Shown: piece after piece, positions 51,558 to 60,211 of the stretch
Numbering within the stretch: position 1 is the first letter of the stretch
Layout: each line of letters begins with the position of its first letter
NCBI RefSeq assembly: GCF_040361195.1
Contig: NZ_APNE01000015.1
Strand: one strand, 5' to 3'
Length of the DNA: 64,000 nucleotides
Source of the DNA: Salinisphaera hydrothermalis
GTDB taxonomy: Bacteria > Pseudomonadota > Gammaproteobacteria > Nevskiales > Salinisphaeraceae
Position numbers and translations under genes: made by a program
The notes under the pieces: model-generated
Databases searched by the model: none
What the model saw: the letters and a program-made list of their open reading frames with translations, nothing else
Told to the model about the DNA's origin: nothing

Positions 51558-52439
51558 ATGCCCGTTCGATTCACGTTGCGCCAACTGGATATTTTCGCCG
51601 CCGTGATGCGGACCGGACAGGTCCGCGCGGCCGCCGATACCCTGCATCTGAGCCAGGCCGCGGTCAGCCAGGCGCTGCAGGAACTCGCCGAGGCGCTGGA
51701 TACGCGACTGTTCGAGCGACGGGGACGTGCCATTGTCGCGACGCGAGCCGCGCATCGGCTATTGGCTCTGAGTAACGAACCGCGCGCCGAACTCGAGGCG
51801 CTCGGGGCCCGATTGCGCGGCGATGCCGATCACGAACTCTCCGGCCCGGTACATATTGCAGCCTCAAGCACGATCGCCCGCTATCTCTTGCCAGCACCGC
51901 TGGCCCGGCTGCTGGGAGATCACCCCGCCCTACGGCCGACGCTGAGCTCGGACAACAGCGCCACGGTCGAGGCATGCGTGGCCGCGGGCGAGGCCGATCT
52001 CGGCTTCATCGAAGGCCCCGCTCAGCGCCCGGATATCCGGGCCGCGCTTTGGCGTACCGACTGGCTGGAGATTATCGGGCCACCGCGGGCGCCTGCCCGG
52101 CTCGATCCGGCGGCGATCCGCGACTGGTCCTGGGTGATGCGCGAAGCCGGTTCTGGCACGCGGGTCGTATTCGAACAGAGTCTCGCGCTGGCCGGTCTGG
52201 AACGGCCGACGGCCGCGCTGGTCGTCGACGACAGCGATGCGCAGGTCCGGGCCGTGGCCGCCGGCGCCGGCCTGGCCTGCGTGAGCCGGGCGGCCGCCGA
52301 GCGCGCCGCGGCGGCCGGCGAGGTGCGTTTCGTGGCTCTCGGCGCGCATGTCTTTGCCCGACCGTTGTGGTCGATACAACGCCACGATGCCACGCCCACA
52401 CCACTCATCGAACGGCTGGTACGAGCGCTTACCGAATAA
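51558..52439 (+). CDS. LysR-family transcriptional regulator
   Basis: The 293-residue protein starts MPVRFTLRQLDIFAAVMRTG. It has a LysR helix-turn-helix (residues 15-65, with ADTLHLSQAAVSQALQELAE and LFERRGR). A substrate-binding domain contains VHIAASSTIARYLLPAPLAR and FIEGPAQRPDIRAALWRTDW. The frame extends 12 codons upstream to a TTG. It is divergent from the TDT transporter, the usual arrangement of a regulator and its target. The gap contains an AT-rich TCGAATATTAATTGA stretch of LysR-box character. Confidence 0.9.
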   Translation: MPVRFTLRQLDIFAAVMRTGQVRAAADTLHLSQAAVSQALQELAEALDTRLFERRGRAIVATRAAHRLLALSNEPRAELEALGARLRGDADHELSGPVHIAASSTIARYLLPAPLARLLGDHPALRPTLSSDNSATVEACVAAGEADLGFIEGPAQRPDIRAALWRTDWLEIIGPPRAPARLDPAAIRDWSWVMREAGSGTRVVFEQSLALAGLERPTAALVVDDSDAQVRAVAAGAGLACVSRAAAERAAAAGEVRFVALGAHVFARPLWSIQRHDATPTPLIERLVRALTE

Positions 52440-52519
52440 CGCCGGTCAGCTGCTGTTCAACCGCGTCCGTTAGCGTCGGGGGCGTCTCAACGAATTGTCT
52501 TTAAACGAGAGGGACGACG

Positions 52520-53212
52520 ATGAACATCAAGACCTCCGCCATTACCGGCCTGACGGCCATCACGCTGGCCGCGAGCAGCAGCCTCGCGTTCGCCGACAGC
52601 AATACTTCGAACTCGGCTCAGCAGGCTACCGTGACCAGCCAGGCCCAGGGCATGTATTCCGCCGATCACCTGCTCGATGCGCCGGTTTATGCCAAGGGCA
52701 ACGACAACGACGCCATCGGCGAAGTCAAAGACGTGCTGCTCGGCAACGGCATGCAGATCCGGTCGTTCGTGGTCGAAACCAAGGGCAAGTTCGGCGTGCT
52801 CGGCGGCAAAAGCTATGTCGTGTCACCCGATCAGCTAACCGTGCGCACCAAGACCACCGGCAAGGCCACCGAGCCGGATTACCGCATCGAACTGAACATG
52901 ACGCGTAACCAGCTCGGCAAGGAGCCCGTCTATAGCGATTCCTGGTGGACCAACGCCCAGAACCAGGCGGATCAGGCCTGGCAGGATACGAAGAGCGCCA
53001 CCTCCAGTGCCTGGACCAAGGTGAAGAACACCACCTCGAATATCGTCAACGGCACGCAGAACAAGGCAGACGATGCCGCCGACGCGACCAGCAACGCGGC
53101 GCACAAGGCGGGCAACAAAATGTCGAACGCGGCTGACGCCGCAGGCGACAAGGCCTCCAACGCCGCGAACGATGCATCGAATAAGGTCGACAACGCGACC
53201 GACAACAACTAA
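52520..53212 (+). CDS. Secreted PRC-barrel protein with LEA-like C-terminal repeats
   Basis: The 230-residue product has a Sec signal peptide (hydrophobic LTAITLAASSSLAFADS, cut near residue 25). A PRC-barrel domain follows (about 45-120, with SADHLLDAPVYAKGNDNDAI and LGNGMQIRSFVVETKGKFGV). The C-terminal 80 residues repeat Ala/Asn/Asp/Lys-rich units (NAAHKAGNKMSNAADAAGDK and on), like late-embryogenesis-abundant proteins. GAGAGGGA precedes the ATG. A strong terminator follows, so it is monocistronic. A role in desiccation or osmotic stress is inference. Confidence 0.82.
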   Translation: MNIKTSAITGLTAITLAASSSLAFADSNTSNSAQQATVTSQAQGMYSADHLLDAPVYAKGNDNDAIGEVKDVLLGNGMQIRSFVVETKGKFGVLGGKSYVVSPDQLTVRTKTTGKATEPDYRIELNMTRNQLGKEPVYSDSWWTNAQNQADQAWQDTKSATSSAWTKVKNTTSNIVNGTQNKADDAADATSNAAHKAGNKMSNAADAAGDKASNAANDASNKVDNATDNN

Positions 53213-53253
53213 ATCGAAAACCGCACGTCACGGGCGCTCGACGTCCGCCACGA

Positions 53254-53278
53254 GGGGCCGTTCGCGGCCCCTTTTTTT
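53254..53278 (+). terminator. Intrinsic terminator with UUCG tetraloop
   Basis: GGGGCCG (53254-53260) and CGGCCCC (53265-53271) form a perfect stem closed by a TTCG loop and followed by seven T residues (53272-53278). This is the best intrinsic terminator in the window and ends the PRC-barrel transcript. Confidence 0.95.
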
Positions 53279-53297
53279 GTTCACATTCGTCCCGTAA

Positions 53298-53327
53298 CTG
53301 ACCCCGGGCCCCCGACCGGGCTAGAAT
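53298..53327 (+). promoter_or_regulatory. Putative promoter of the DsbA-like gene
   Basis: CTGACC (53298-53303) and TAGAAT (53322-53327) are separated by 18 bases, 37 bases before the DsbA-like ATG. The -10 matches the consensus at five of six positions. Confidence 0.45.
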
Positions 53328-53364
53328 AGCGCGCGATTCGGTGACCAGAACGAAGGAGCGGCGG

Positions 53365-54111
53365 ATGAGTCCGCAGAACAACAATGGCCGGAGCAGCCTG
53401 TTCGGCGCTCTATTCTTCCCGGTGCTGGCCGTGGGCGTATTGATCGTGATCGCGATGCTGGTCATGAGCTTTAGCGGCAACAAGCGGACGGCGCCCTCGC
53501 CGAACGACAACATCCGCCAGCTCAGCTCGTCGACCATGGACACGCTGCGCCAGAAGTACGACCAGCTGGGTGAATCGATCGGCAATCCCGACGCGCCGGT
53601 CACGGTGCGCGAATTCGGCGACTATCAATGCCCGGCCTGCGGCGCCTTCGAGCCGACCGCGGAGCGCATCCGCAAGGAATATGTCGACTCGGGCAAGATC
53701 CGCTTCATCTTTTTCGACTTCCCGTTGGCGATGCATCAACACGCCCAGGCGGCAGCGATCGCGGCGCGTTGTGCGGCGCGCCAGGACAAGTTCTGGCCGT
53801 ATCACAACCGGCTGTATCACTCGCAGTCGAAATGGGCCGAAAGCTCCGACGCGAGTTCGATGTTTCTCGACCTGGGTGTCGAGACCGGGCTGGATACCGG
53901 CAAGCTCAAGGCCTGCATGAACGATAAGACGCCGTTGCCCACCATCAACCAAGAGCACAAGGCAGGGCAGTTGGTGAAGCTGCGCGCCACACCGACGGTG
54001 CTGGTCGGCAATACCGAGTTCATCGGCGGGCCCAGCTACGACAAGCTCAAGAAGGCGATCGACGACGCGCTGTCGGCCGCCGGCAGCAACGGAAGCGGTT
54101 CCCAGCAATAA
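53365..54111 (+). CDS. DsbA-like thiol-disulfide protein (BdbD type)
   Basis: The 248-residue protein has one N-terminal membrane anchor (about residues 12-36). The periplasmic thioredoxin/DsbA domain has active site CPAC (Cys89 and Cys92 in GDYQCPACGAFEP) and a helical insertion. The cis-Pro region is LRATPTVLVGNTEF. This fits a membrane-anchored disulfide oxidoreductase or protein-folding thiol oxidase. AAGGAG lies before the ATG at 53365. It is convergent with the DUF3482 GTPase nine bases away. Confidence 0.88.
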   Translation: MSPQNNNGRSSLFGALFFPVLAVGVLIVIAMLVMSFSGNKRTAPSPNDNIRQLSSSTMDTLRQKYDQLGESIGNPDAPVTVREFGDYQCPACGAFEPTAERIRKEYVDSGKIRFIFFDFPLAMHQHAQAAAIAARCAARQDKFWPYHNRLYHSQSKWAESSDASSMFLDLGVETGLDTGKLKACMNDKTPLPTINQEHKAGQLVKLRATPTVLVGNTEFIGGPSYDKLKKAIDDALSAAGSNGSGSQQ

Positions 54112-54120
54112 CCGGTTGGA

Positions 54121-55656
54121 TCAGTCGCGGGGGCCCGCCTCGATCTCGGCCAGTGTGGCCTCGATATCGGCGCGGGCCGCGGCGGCGCGCTCCTCGTTAT
54201 CGCGGCCTTTCGCGGCCTCGCGAAACCATCGCGCCAGCCGTTTCTGTCGATCCGACGCCAGCCGATGCACGATGGCGCCGGCCTTGTCGGCGCCGTCAGC
54301 GCTTGCTGCCAGCTCACCCACGTCGCGCGCCGCATGCGTGCGCTCGATGATGGCGCGATAACGGATCAATACCGAATCCAGCAGAATCCAAGCGAAATTC
54401 GGATTTTTCGGCGGCCCCAGCGTGATCCGCCGCCCGCCGCCGATGCGCGCCCCGGCCCGCCCGAGCGAAACACTGAGCGTGGGCAGCGCGTCGCCCTTGA
54501 AGTAGGCCAAGGCACCGCCCACGCCCCCGCCGATCAGCGTGCCAAGACCCAGGGTATGACCGAGCGTCCCCGCATCGACCGAGACCCCGGCGCCCGCCCC
54601 CACGGCCGCGCCGGCAAAGGTCAGCTGACGTCGGGTCAAACCAAAGCGGCGCCAGGTTTCGTCGTGCGCCAGATCCAGCCCTTCGCCCACCGGCGACGCG
54701 GCCGCCGCGCGCGTATGACGATGCCGATACAGATCCAGCAGCGCATTCGCGGTCTCGCGCTCCAGTTCGGCGATGCGGGCGTAGTAACGCTGTCCGGCCG
54801 TGGCCATCGCGCGCCGCTTGGCCGATTCCGGGGCATCCGTCTCGGCATAATCGGCGTGTTCCCGCAGGCTGAGCGCGCTGCGTAGAAACGACTGGATACG
54901 CTCGGCGGCTTCTTCGCGCCGCTGTTGCCACTCGGCATCCAGCAGCGCAATCGTGGTGTCGAGATGCGCACGATCGCGTTCGTCGATGCGATTGAGGGCG
55001 GCCAGCAGTTCGCGACGCTGGGTATAGCGCGCGGCGAACGCATCGAAAGTCCGTACCAGATTGAACGACTTGCCCAGCTCGGTCCGCCACGCGTCAGCAT
55101 AGCGCCCGGGGTCGGCGTCGGTTTCGCGATGATGCGGATTGAGCACCGCGAGCCGTGGCCCGGCCGACAGGCGCAGAATCTCGATCTCGGCGATGAAGGC
55201 ATCGTGCAGTCGCACATCGGGATCGACGACATAGAGCACGCCCGCGCCTTCGATCAACGGTTCCAGCAGCCGGCATTCGTCGACGAATTCGTCGGTGTCG
55301 CGATAACGCGCCACAAAAGCCGCCAACGTATCCGGCCCGGGCCCGCGTTCCGGATCGGCGGCCAATGCCCGGATTGCGCGCAGCGCCTCGATCGGCTGCT
55401 GAAAGCCCGGCGTATCGATAAAGCGCAGCCGCTCGTCGCCGTCCAGCACCAGCGACAGGCGCTGGCAGCGCGTGGTCTCGCCTGGCTCGGCCGAGATACG
55501 GATGATGGCGTCGTCGTCTTCTTCGAGCAGCGTGGCGAGCACCGCCGATTTGCCCATATTCACCTTGCCGACGACGGCAAAGGTCGGCACGCCGGGCGCG
55601 ACCCAGGCGATGGCGCGTCCGGATTCGCGATTACGCGGCGGGATCATAGGCCGCAA
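54121..55656 (-). CDS. DUF3482 GTPase
   Basis: The 511-residue product has a P-loop GTPase domain with G1 motif VVGKVNMGKSAVLATLL (GxxxxGKS) and G3 FIDTPGFQQPIEAL. NPHH lies in the G4 region. A long helical part follows (about 230-320, AEWQQRREEAAERIQSFLRS). A Gly/Ala-rich segment (GAAVGAGAGVSVDAGTLGHT) resembles the hydrophobic hairpin of membrane-associated GTPases. It overlaps the DUF2868 stop by 26 bases. This pairing is seen in other proteobacteria; the function is unknown. Confidence 0.85.
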   Translation of the reverse strand: MRPMIPPRNRESGRAIAWVAPGVPTFAVVGKVNMGKSAVLATLLEEDDDAIIRISAEPGETTRCQRLSLVLDGDERLRFIDTPGFQQPIEALRAIRALAADPERGPGPDTLAAFVARYRDTDEFVDECRLLEPLIEGAGVLYVVDPDVRLHDAFIAEIEILRLSAGPRLAVLNPHHRETDADPGRYADAWRTELGKSFNLVRTFDAFAARYTQRRELLAALNRIDERDRAHLDTTIALLDAEWQQRREEAAERIQSFLRSALSLREHADYAETDAPESAKRRAMATAGQRYYARIAELERETANALLDLYRHRHTRAAAASPVGEGLDLAHDETWRRFGLTRRQLTFAGAAVGAGAGVSVDAGTLGHTLGLGTLIGGGVGGALAYFKGDALPTLSVSLGRAGARIGGGRRITLGPPKNPNFAWILLDSVLIRYRAIIERTHAARDVGELAASADGADKAGAIVHRLASDRQKRLARWFREAAKGRDNEERAAAARADIEATLAEIEAGPRD

Positions 55657-57043
55657 CTTCCGTGGCCGGATCGCGCAGACCGTCGACGAAGGCGGTCCAG
55701 CGCGTCATGTGTTCGGCGTCCGGGGCCGCCGGCATGCCGTCGTGATCGGCCACGATGAGCCAGGTGACCGGCGTGGCGCGGCCAGCGTGGTCGCGCACCC
55801 GGGCCTGCAATCGTGTCGCCGAACGCGGCGACAACGACCAGTCGGATACCACGAGCACCACGTGCCCCGGCGCCGCTGCGAGCGCACGATCGGCGGCCGC
55901 CTCGGCTTCGGCGTCGAGCACGTTCACGCGCTGCGTGGCCTCGGGATTCAGCCGCAGTCGTCGCAGCAGAAAGCCTCGAATCGCGGTGCCGTCGATATCG
56001 TGGCCGCCAACGTCTAGCACGAGCGCGCCATCGGTATTCGACTCCGCCACCGCGCCGCGCTTAACCCCGGCCAATGAGCGCCACAGCGCGCGATGTCGTG
56101 GCGCCTGAAAATCCAGGCGGGCCAGTGCCCAGCGCTCGCGTGCGGCGAACAGCGCGATCAAAAGCAGGCGCGGCAGCGCGCCCCAGACCAGCACTGTCAT
56201 CACCAGAAATCGCCACCACGCCCCGGCGACGGCACCGCCCGGCGGGCGCTGACCGGCCGCACCGGACAAACGGCTGGCACGCACAGTGGCCGCATCCGGC
56301 ACCGCAGCGGACCAGACCCCGGCCCAGGGCGCGGCCAGCGTGCTGACCGCGGTTTCCATCAGGCCGTTGTTGTCCGGTGTGGCTTCCCAGTAGAACCGCA
56401 CGTCGAAGATCATCAGGCTGATCACAAAAGCCAGCACCACACCCAGCGAGAATCCCAGGCCGCCCCACTGCATCAGCCGAGCCGTACGGGCGGTCGCGGC
56501 CTCACGGGCTGCCCGCGAATCCGAAAACGCCTGCGCCCAGCGCGCCAGATTCCGGTCCCCCGCCAGGCGCGCGGCTGCCGGCCGCAACAACACCTGCATC
56601 AACCACGGGACACCGCTTCGACTCGCAACCAGCCGTAGCCCGGTCAGCAGCACAAAGCCTGCCCAGGGCAGCGCCACGGTCAGTCCGACGAAGATCACCA
56701 CATGAACTCGCTGGCCGTTGCCCAGACACAAGCCCCAGGCCACGCCGGCGCCGATCAGCCCCAGACCCAGAATCAAGGCCCAGCGCAGGCCATCGACCAG
56801 CCGCGCCCAGGCCTGGCTCGGCCAGATCCGCTGTGATTCGCGCGCCCTGCGCTCGGCCAGCCATAGTCGCAGCCCGGGCGCACGGCGCCGATCCTCCGGC
56901 AAGCCCGCCAGCTGCGGACGGATGTCGCGCGCGAAAATCAGACGCTCACGCTCGTCCACGCGTTCGCTCGCCGCCAGTACGGCCTCGAAGTCCAGCAGAT
57001 CGGCGAGCCGCCAGCGCGGGCGTGGCGTTCGGGAACTCTTCAT
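55631..57043 (-). CDS. DUF2868 family membrane protein
   Basis: The 470-residue protein has at least four membrane segments between about 85 and 210 (including LRWALILGLGLIGAGVAWGL). An N-terminal ERVDERERLIFARDIRPQLA region and a soluble C-terminus containing HVVLVVSDWSLSPRSATRLQ are present. It matches DUF2868, a family of unknown function often found with DUF3482 GTPases. The start codon is only 12 bases from the end of an inserted repeat element, and no clear ribosome site is visible. Confidence 0.83.
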   Translation of the reverse strand: MKSSRTPRPRWRLADLLDFEAVLAASERVDERERLIFARDIRPQLAGLPEDRRRAPGLRLWLAERRARESQRIWPSQAWARLVDGLRWALILGLGLIGAGVAWGLCLGNGQRVHVVIFVGLTVALPWAGFVLLTGLRLVASRSGVPWLMQVLLRPAAARLAGDRNLARWAQAFSDSRAAREAATARTARLMQWGGLGFSLGVVLAFVISLMIFDVRFYWEATPDNNGLMETAVSTLAAPWAGVWSAAVPDAATVRASRLSGAAGQRPPGGAVAGAWWRFLVMTVLVWGALPRLLLIALFAARERWALARLDFQAPRHRALWRSLAGVKRGAVAESNTDGALVLDVGGHDIDGTAIRGFLLRRLRLNPEATQRVNVLDAEAEAAADRALAAAPGHVVLVVSDWSLSPRSATRLQARVRDHAGRATPVTWLIVADHDGMPAAPDAEHMTRWTAFVDGLRDPATEVAAYDPAA

Positions 57044-57053
57044 GCCGCCATTC

Positions 57054-57338
57054 TAGGGCGTGTTGAGGTTTCGTGTGAGTCCGCGCCAAGCGCTGTTTTG
57101 CGGCAAGACGAGGCGTAGCGAACGTGGCGTAGTGGGCCTACGCGAGAGAGCGACAACGCTGGATTGCCGCAAAACAGCGCTTGTCCCGAAGGGTTGGGCC
57201 GCCCAAAAAATTAACCAGGGGCGCCCGGCCGCGTTGCGAGTCTGGGTCGTGGCACGCCACGACGCGGCGACTCGCGCCTTGCCGGACACGATTTGCGGAC
57301 GCCAACGCGGCGCTCGCACGATACCTCAACACGCCCTA
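57054..57338. mobile_element. Miniature inverted-repeat element, copy 2
   Basis: A 281-bp element (57056-57336) is flanked by TA on both sides and inverted relative to copy 1. Its left end reads GGGCGTGTTGAGGTTTCGTG and its right end is the complement of GGGCGTGTTGAGGTATCGTG. The same internal palindrome arms (GCGCTGTTTTGCGGCAA and its complement) are present. The main difference from copy 1 is an extra tract near 57203-57230. It encodes no transposase. Confidence 0.85.
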
Positions 57339-57390
57339 GGGTCTGTTGAGGTTTCGTGCGGGTCCGCGCCGAGTGCCATTTTGTGCGCGG
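57339..57390 (+). mobile_element. Truncated repeat element end adjoining copy 2
   Basis: Immediately after the copy 2 TA flank another end begins, GGGTCTGTTGAGGTTTCGTG, and continues similar to the element for about 50 bases (GGTCCGCGCC). It then diverges near 57390. Copy 2 therefore inserted at the TA flanking an older, now truncated element. The remaining stretch to 57549 is the moaA leader and shows nothing else. Confidence 0.65.
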
Positions 57391-57549
57391 GCCGGCCGTC
57401 ATACGCGCCGTACCGGGCGCGATCAGGCCCCATCAAACGAATCGAAATCCCTCAAAGACGCGATATACCGACGTAATAACGATCTGACGCGTCAAGAAAA
57501 CTCGGGTCGCTCGGCAAATCGCACATCGACCGATGTTATTCTCTGGCCC

Positions 57550-58584
57550 ATGTCGACGCTTACCGACACACGCAGCCGGCCGTTGCGCGATCTCCGCATT
57601 TCGCTGACGGATCGCTGCAACTTCCGCTGTACTTACTGCATGCCGCGCGAGCTGTTCGGGGCCGAGCATCTGTTTCTGCCACGCCGCGAACTGCTGGATT
57701 TCGACGAGATCGAGCGCATTGCCCGGATTGCCGCCGGCCTCGGCGTCACCAAACTGCGGCTCACCGGCGGCGAGCCGCTGCTGCGCCGCGATATCGACGT
57801 GTTGATCCGCCGGCTGGCGGCGATCGACGGCATCGACGATATCTGTCTGACCACGAACGGCTCCCTGCTGACCAAACAACGCGCGCACGAATTGAAGGCC
57901 GCGGGCATAAATCGCGTGACGCTCAGCCTCGACGCGATCGACGACGAGCGTTTCATGGCGATCAACGACGTCGGTTTTCCGGCCGCGAAAGTGCTGGAGG
58001 CGGTCGATCATGCCGTGGCCGCGGGCCTGACGCCGGTCAAGGTCAACTGCGTGATCCAGCGCGGCGTGAACGACGACCAAATCCTGCCAATGGCCGAGGC
58101 CTTCCGGCACACGGGCGTCGTGCTGCGCTTCATCGAGTACATGGACGTCGGCACCTCCAACGGCTGGCGGCTCGACGACGTCGTGCCCGCGCGCGAGATC
58201 CTCGACACGCTGCGCTCGCGCTACGGCCTGACCCGGCAACCGGCCGGCCAGCCGGGCGAAACCGCCAACCGCTGGCATTACGATGACGGCGCCGGCGAGA
58301 TCGGCGTTATTGCATCGGTTTCCATGCCGTTCTGCGGCGGCTGTACCCGCGCCCGCCTGTCGGCGATCGGCGAACTGTATACCTGCCTGTTCGGCGTGCA
58401 CGGCCACGACCTGCGCACCCCGTTACGCTCGGGCGCCAGCGATGCCGACATCGCCGCCCAGCTCGCCGGCATCTGGCACGCGCGCGACGATCGCTATTCC
58501 GAGCAGCGCGGCGAAGAAACCGCCCAGCGATCGCGTAGCGGCGATGCCGACGGCCGGGTCGAGATGTCCTATATCGGCGGCTGA
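57550..58584 (+). CDS. moaA: GTP 3',8-cyclase MoaA
   Basis: MoaA catalyses the first step of molybdenum cofactor synthesis, a radical-SAM reaction. The 344-residue product starts MSTLTDTRSRPLRDLRISLT. It has the N-terminal 4Fe-4S motif Cys23-x3-Cys27-x2-Cys30 (DRCNFRCTYCMPRE), RLTGGEPLLRRDIDVLIRRL, and the second cluster motif MPFCGGCTRARLSAIGELYT. It ends in the conserved Gly-Gly. The upstream 68 codons run into the repeat element and are excluded. It overlaps trmO at the 3' end by 16 bases. Confidence 0.96.
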   Translation: MSTLTDTRSRPLRDLRISLTDRCNFRCTYCMPRELFGAEHLFLPRRELLDFDEIERIARIAAGLGVTKLRLTGGEPLLRRDIDVLIRRLAAIDGIDDICLTTNGSLLTKQRAHELKAAGINRVTLSLDAIDDERFMAINDVGFPAAKVLEAVDHAVAAGLTPVKVNCVIQRGVNDDQILPMAEAFRHTGVVLRFIEYMDVGTSNGWRLDDVVPAREILDTLRSRYGLTRQPAGQPGETANRWHYDDGAGEIGVIASVSMPFCGGCTRARLSAIGELYTCLFGVHGHDLRTPLRSGASDADIAAQLAGIWHARDDRYSEQRGEETAQRSRSGDADGRVEMSYIGG

Positions 58585-59348
58585 CCAGCCACGATTTCAC
58601 GGATCTCGACCACGCCCGGCGCTTCGCGCGCGTCGACCTTAAACCGTACATCCACATCGCGCAGCGCCACGCCGTACACGCGATCGGCATCGTCCTGTCG
58701 ATAGGCCGGGCGCGGATCCTGGGCCAGCACTTGCTCGATCAGCGCTTTCAGCGATTCACCGTCTGTGCGCGACGCCAACGCCTGCGCGGCCTCCGGCCGC
58801 CAGCGCACCGCTAATAACCCGGGCGCCGCGGGCGCCAGTTCGGCGCGGGCGTCGGCGCAAGCGTCCGCCCACGGCAAGTACGGTTTGATATCCACGATCG
58901 GCGTCCCCGACACCAGATCGTGCCCGCCAATCAACAGATGCGTGCGAGCGCTCTGCGCAGCCCCGGCCCCGGGCTGCGGCCACGGCGGCGGCCCCGGACG
59001 GACCGTCGTGGCCACGTCCAGCAACCGCACCACGGACAACCCGAGCCGATTCGGCCGATGCGTGCTGCGGGTCGCGAATACGCCGACGCGCCGATTGCCG
59101 CCCAGCCGCGGCGGGCGCACCCGTGCCCGCCAGGTCGGCGGGCTGCGATCGAAAACGAAGCTCAGCCAAAGATGGCTGTACGCCGTGAGCCCCTCGACCG
59201 CGAGCGGATCGTCGTAAGGATCCAACAGGCTCACGATACCGCGCGCCGCCTCGACCAGCCCGGGCTGGCGCGGCACGCCGAACTTGTCACGATAATCGCT
59301 GGCGACCACGCCGATCGGCGTCAGGGAGAACGGCGGGGTTTCGTTCAT
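58569..59348 (-). CDS. trmO: tRNA m6t6A37 methyltransferase TrmO (TsaA/YaeB)
   Basis: TrmO methylates the t6A37 base of certain tRNAs. The 259-residue product starts MNETPPFSLTPIGVVASDYR and has FGVPRQPGLVEAARGIVSLL, SHLWLSFVFDRSP, ATRSTHRPNRLGLSVVRLLD and the C-terminal VYGVALRDVDVRFKVD. All are family blocks. The frame is open 62 codons further, but that part belongs to the repeat element. It is convergent with moaA, overlapping it by 16 bases. Confidence 0.93.
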   Translation of the reverse strand: MNETPPFSLTPIGVVASDYRDKFGVPRQPGLVEAARGIVSLLDPYDDPLAVEGLTAYSHLWLSFVFDRSPPTWRARVRPPRLGGNRRVGVFATRSTHRPNRLGLSVVRLLDVATTVRPGPPPWPQPGAGAAQSARTHLLIGGHDLVSGTPIVDIKPYLPWADACADARAELAPAAPGLLAVRWRPEAAQALASRTDGESLKALIEQVLAQDPRPAYRQDDADRVYGVALRDVDVRFKVDAREAPGVVEIREIVAGQPPI

Positions 59349-59387
59349 CGGCAGTGCGTCGAGCGATCGGAGCGTGTGTCGGCAGTC

Positions 59388-59638
59388 TAGGGTCTGTTGC
59401 CACTTCGTACGAGTCCGTGCCCGGTGCGCCATGAAAATCGACTCGGTACGGCAAGACGAGGCGAAACGAACGCAGAGTGGCGGAACGAACCCACGCGAGA
59501 GCGCACCCACGCTGTATAGCCGCCGTGTCGTCAATTCGTGGGCGCTTGTTCCGTCGGGTTAGGCCGTCTATGAAAACTAACCAGGGGCGCCCTGCGGCGT
59601 TGCGAATCCGGGTCGTGGCACGAAACGGCAACAGCGCC
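59388..59638. mobile_element. Diverged repeat element, copy 3
   Basis: The left end GGGTCTGTTGCCACTTCGTA begins after TA at 59388-59389. The right end (complement, about 59620-59638) reads GGCGCTGTTGCCGTTTCGT, so the termini still match each other. The middle shares GGCAAGACGAGGCG, CACGCGAGAGCG and AACCAGGGGCGCC with copy 2, in the same orientation. The palindrome arms differ, and the distal third is deleted. This is an older subfamily member in the 368-bp trmO-ybaK gap. Confidence 0.7.
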
Positions 59639-59716
59639 GGAGGCCGTATGCCGGGCTCGCGAGCGCCGGGCCGCGGCGCTACCATCACCAACCGTCCAGT
59701 CGTCGGAGCCGTCGTC

Positions 59717-60190
59717 GTGACCCCTGCCATCAAGATTCTCGAAGCCGCCGGCATTGCCCACGACGTCACCCGCTACGACGCCAGTCAGGCCGAGGGCGAC
59801 TACGGCATCGACGCATCCCATCAGCTCGGTCTGTCGCCGGACGAGGTGTTCAAGACGCTGGTCGCGGAAACCGACGCTCATGCCTTTGTGGTTGGCATCG
59901 TCCCGGTTTCCGGCCGGCTGGATCTGAAAAAGCTCGCCGCCGCCGTACGCGCGAAAAAGACATTCATGGCCGACCCGGCCGCAGTCGAGAAGATGACCGG
60001 CTATGTGCTGGGTGGCGTGAGCCCGCTCGGACAAAAGAAACGGCTGCCGACCGTGATCGATGCCTCGGCGCAGGCCCGGCCCCGAATCCACGTCAGCGGT
60101 GGCCGACGCGGTCTGGAGATCAGCCTCGCGCCCGGCGATCTGGCTGCTCTGACCGGGGCGCAATTCGCCGATATCGCGCACGCCCAGTAG
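59717..60190 (+). CDS. ybaK: YbaK/EbsC-family Cys-tRNA(Pro) deacylase-like protein
   Basis: YbaK removes mis-loaded cysteine from tRNA-Pro. The 157-residue product from the GTG at 59717 begins MTPAIKILEAAGIAHDVTRY. It has QLGLSPDEVFKTLVAETDAH, the family Lys region KKLAAAVRAKKTFMADPAAV and GYVLGGVSPLGQKKRLPTVI, which holds the substrate pocket. GGAG lies eight bases before the GTG. Upstream in-frame codons extend into the repeat element and are not likely to be translated. Confidence 0.9.
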   Translation: MTPAIKILEAAGIAHDVTRYDASQAEGDYGIDASHQLGLSPDEVFKTLVAETDAHAFVVGIVPVSGRLDLKKLAAAVRAKKTFMADPAAVEKMTGYVLGGVSPLGQKKRLPTVIDASAQARPRIHVSGGRRGLEISLAPGDLAALTGAQFADIAHAQ

Positions 60191-60211
60191 CCGCCCGCTC
60201 GCTTCCGGCTG

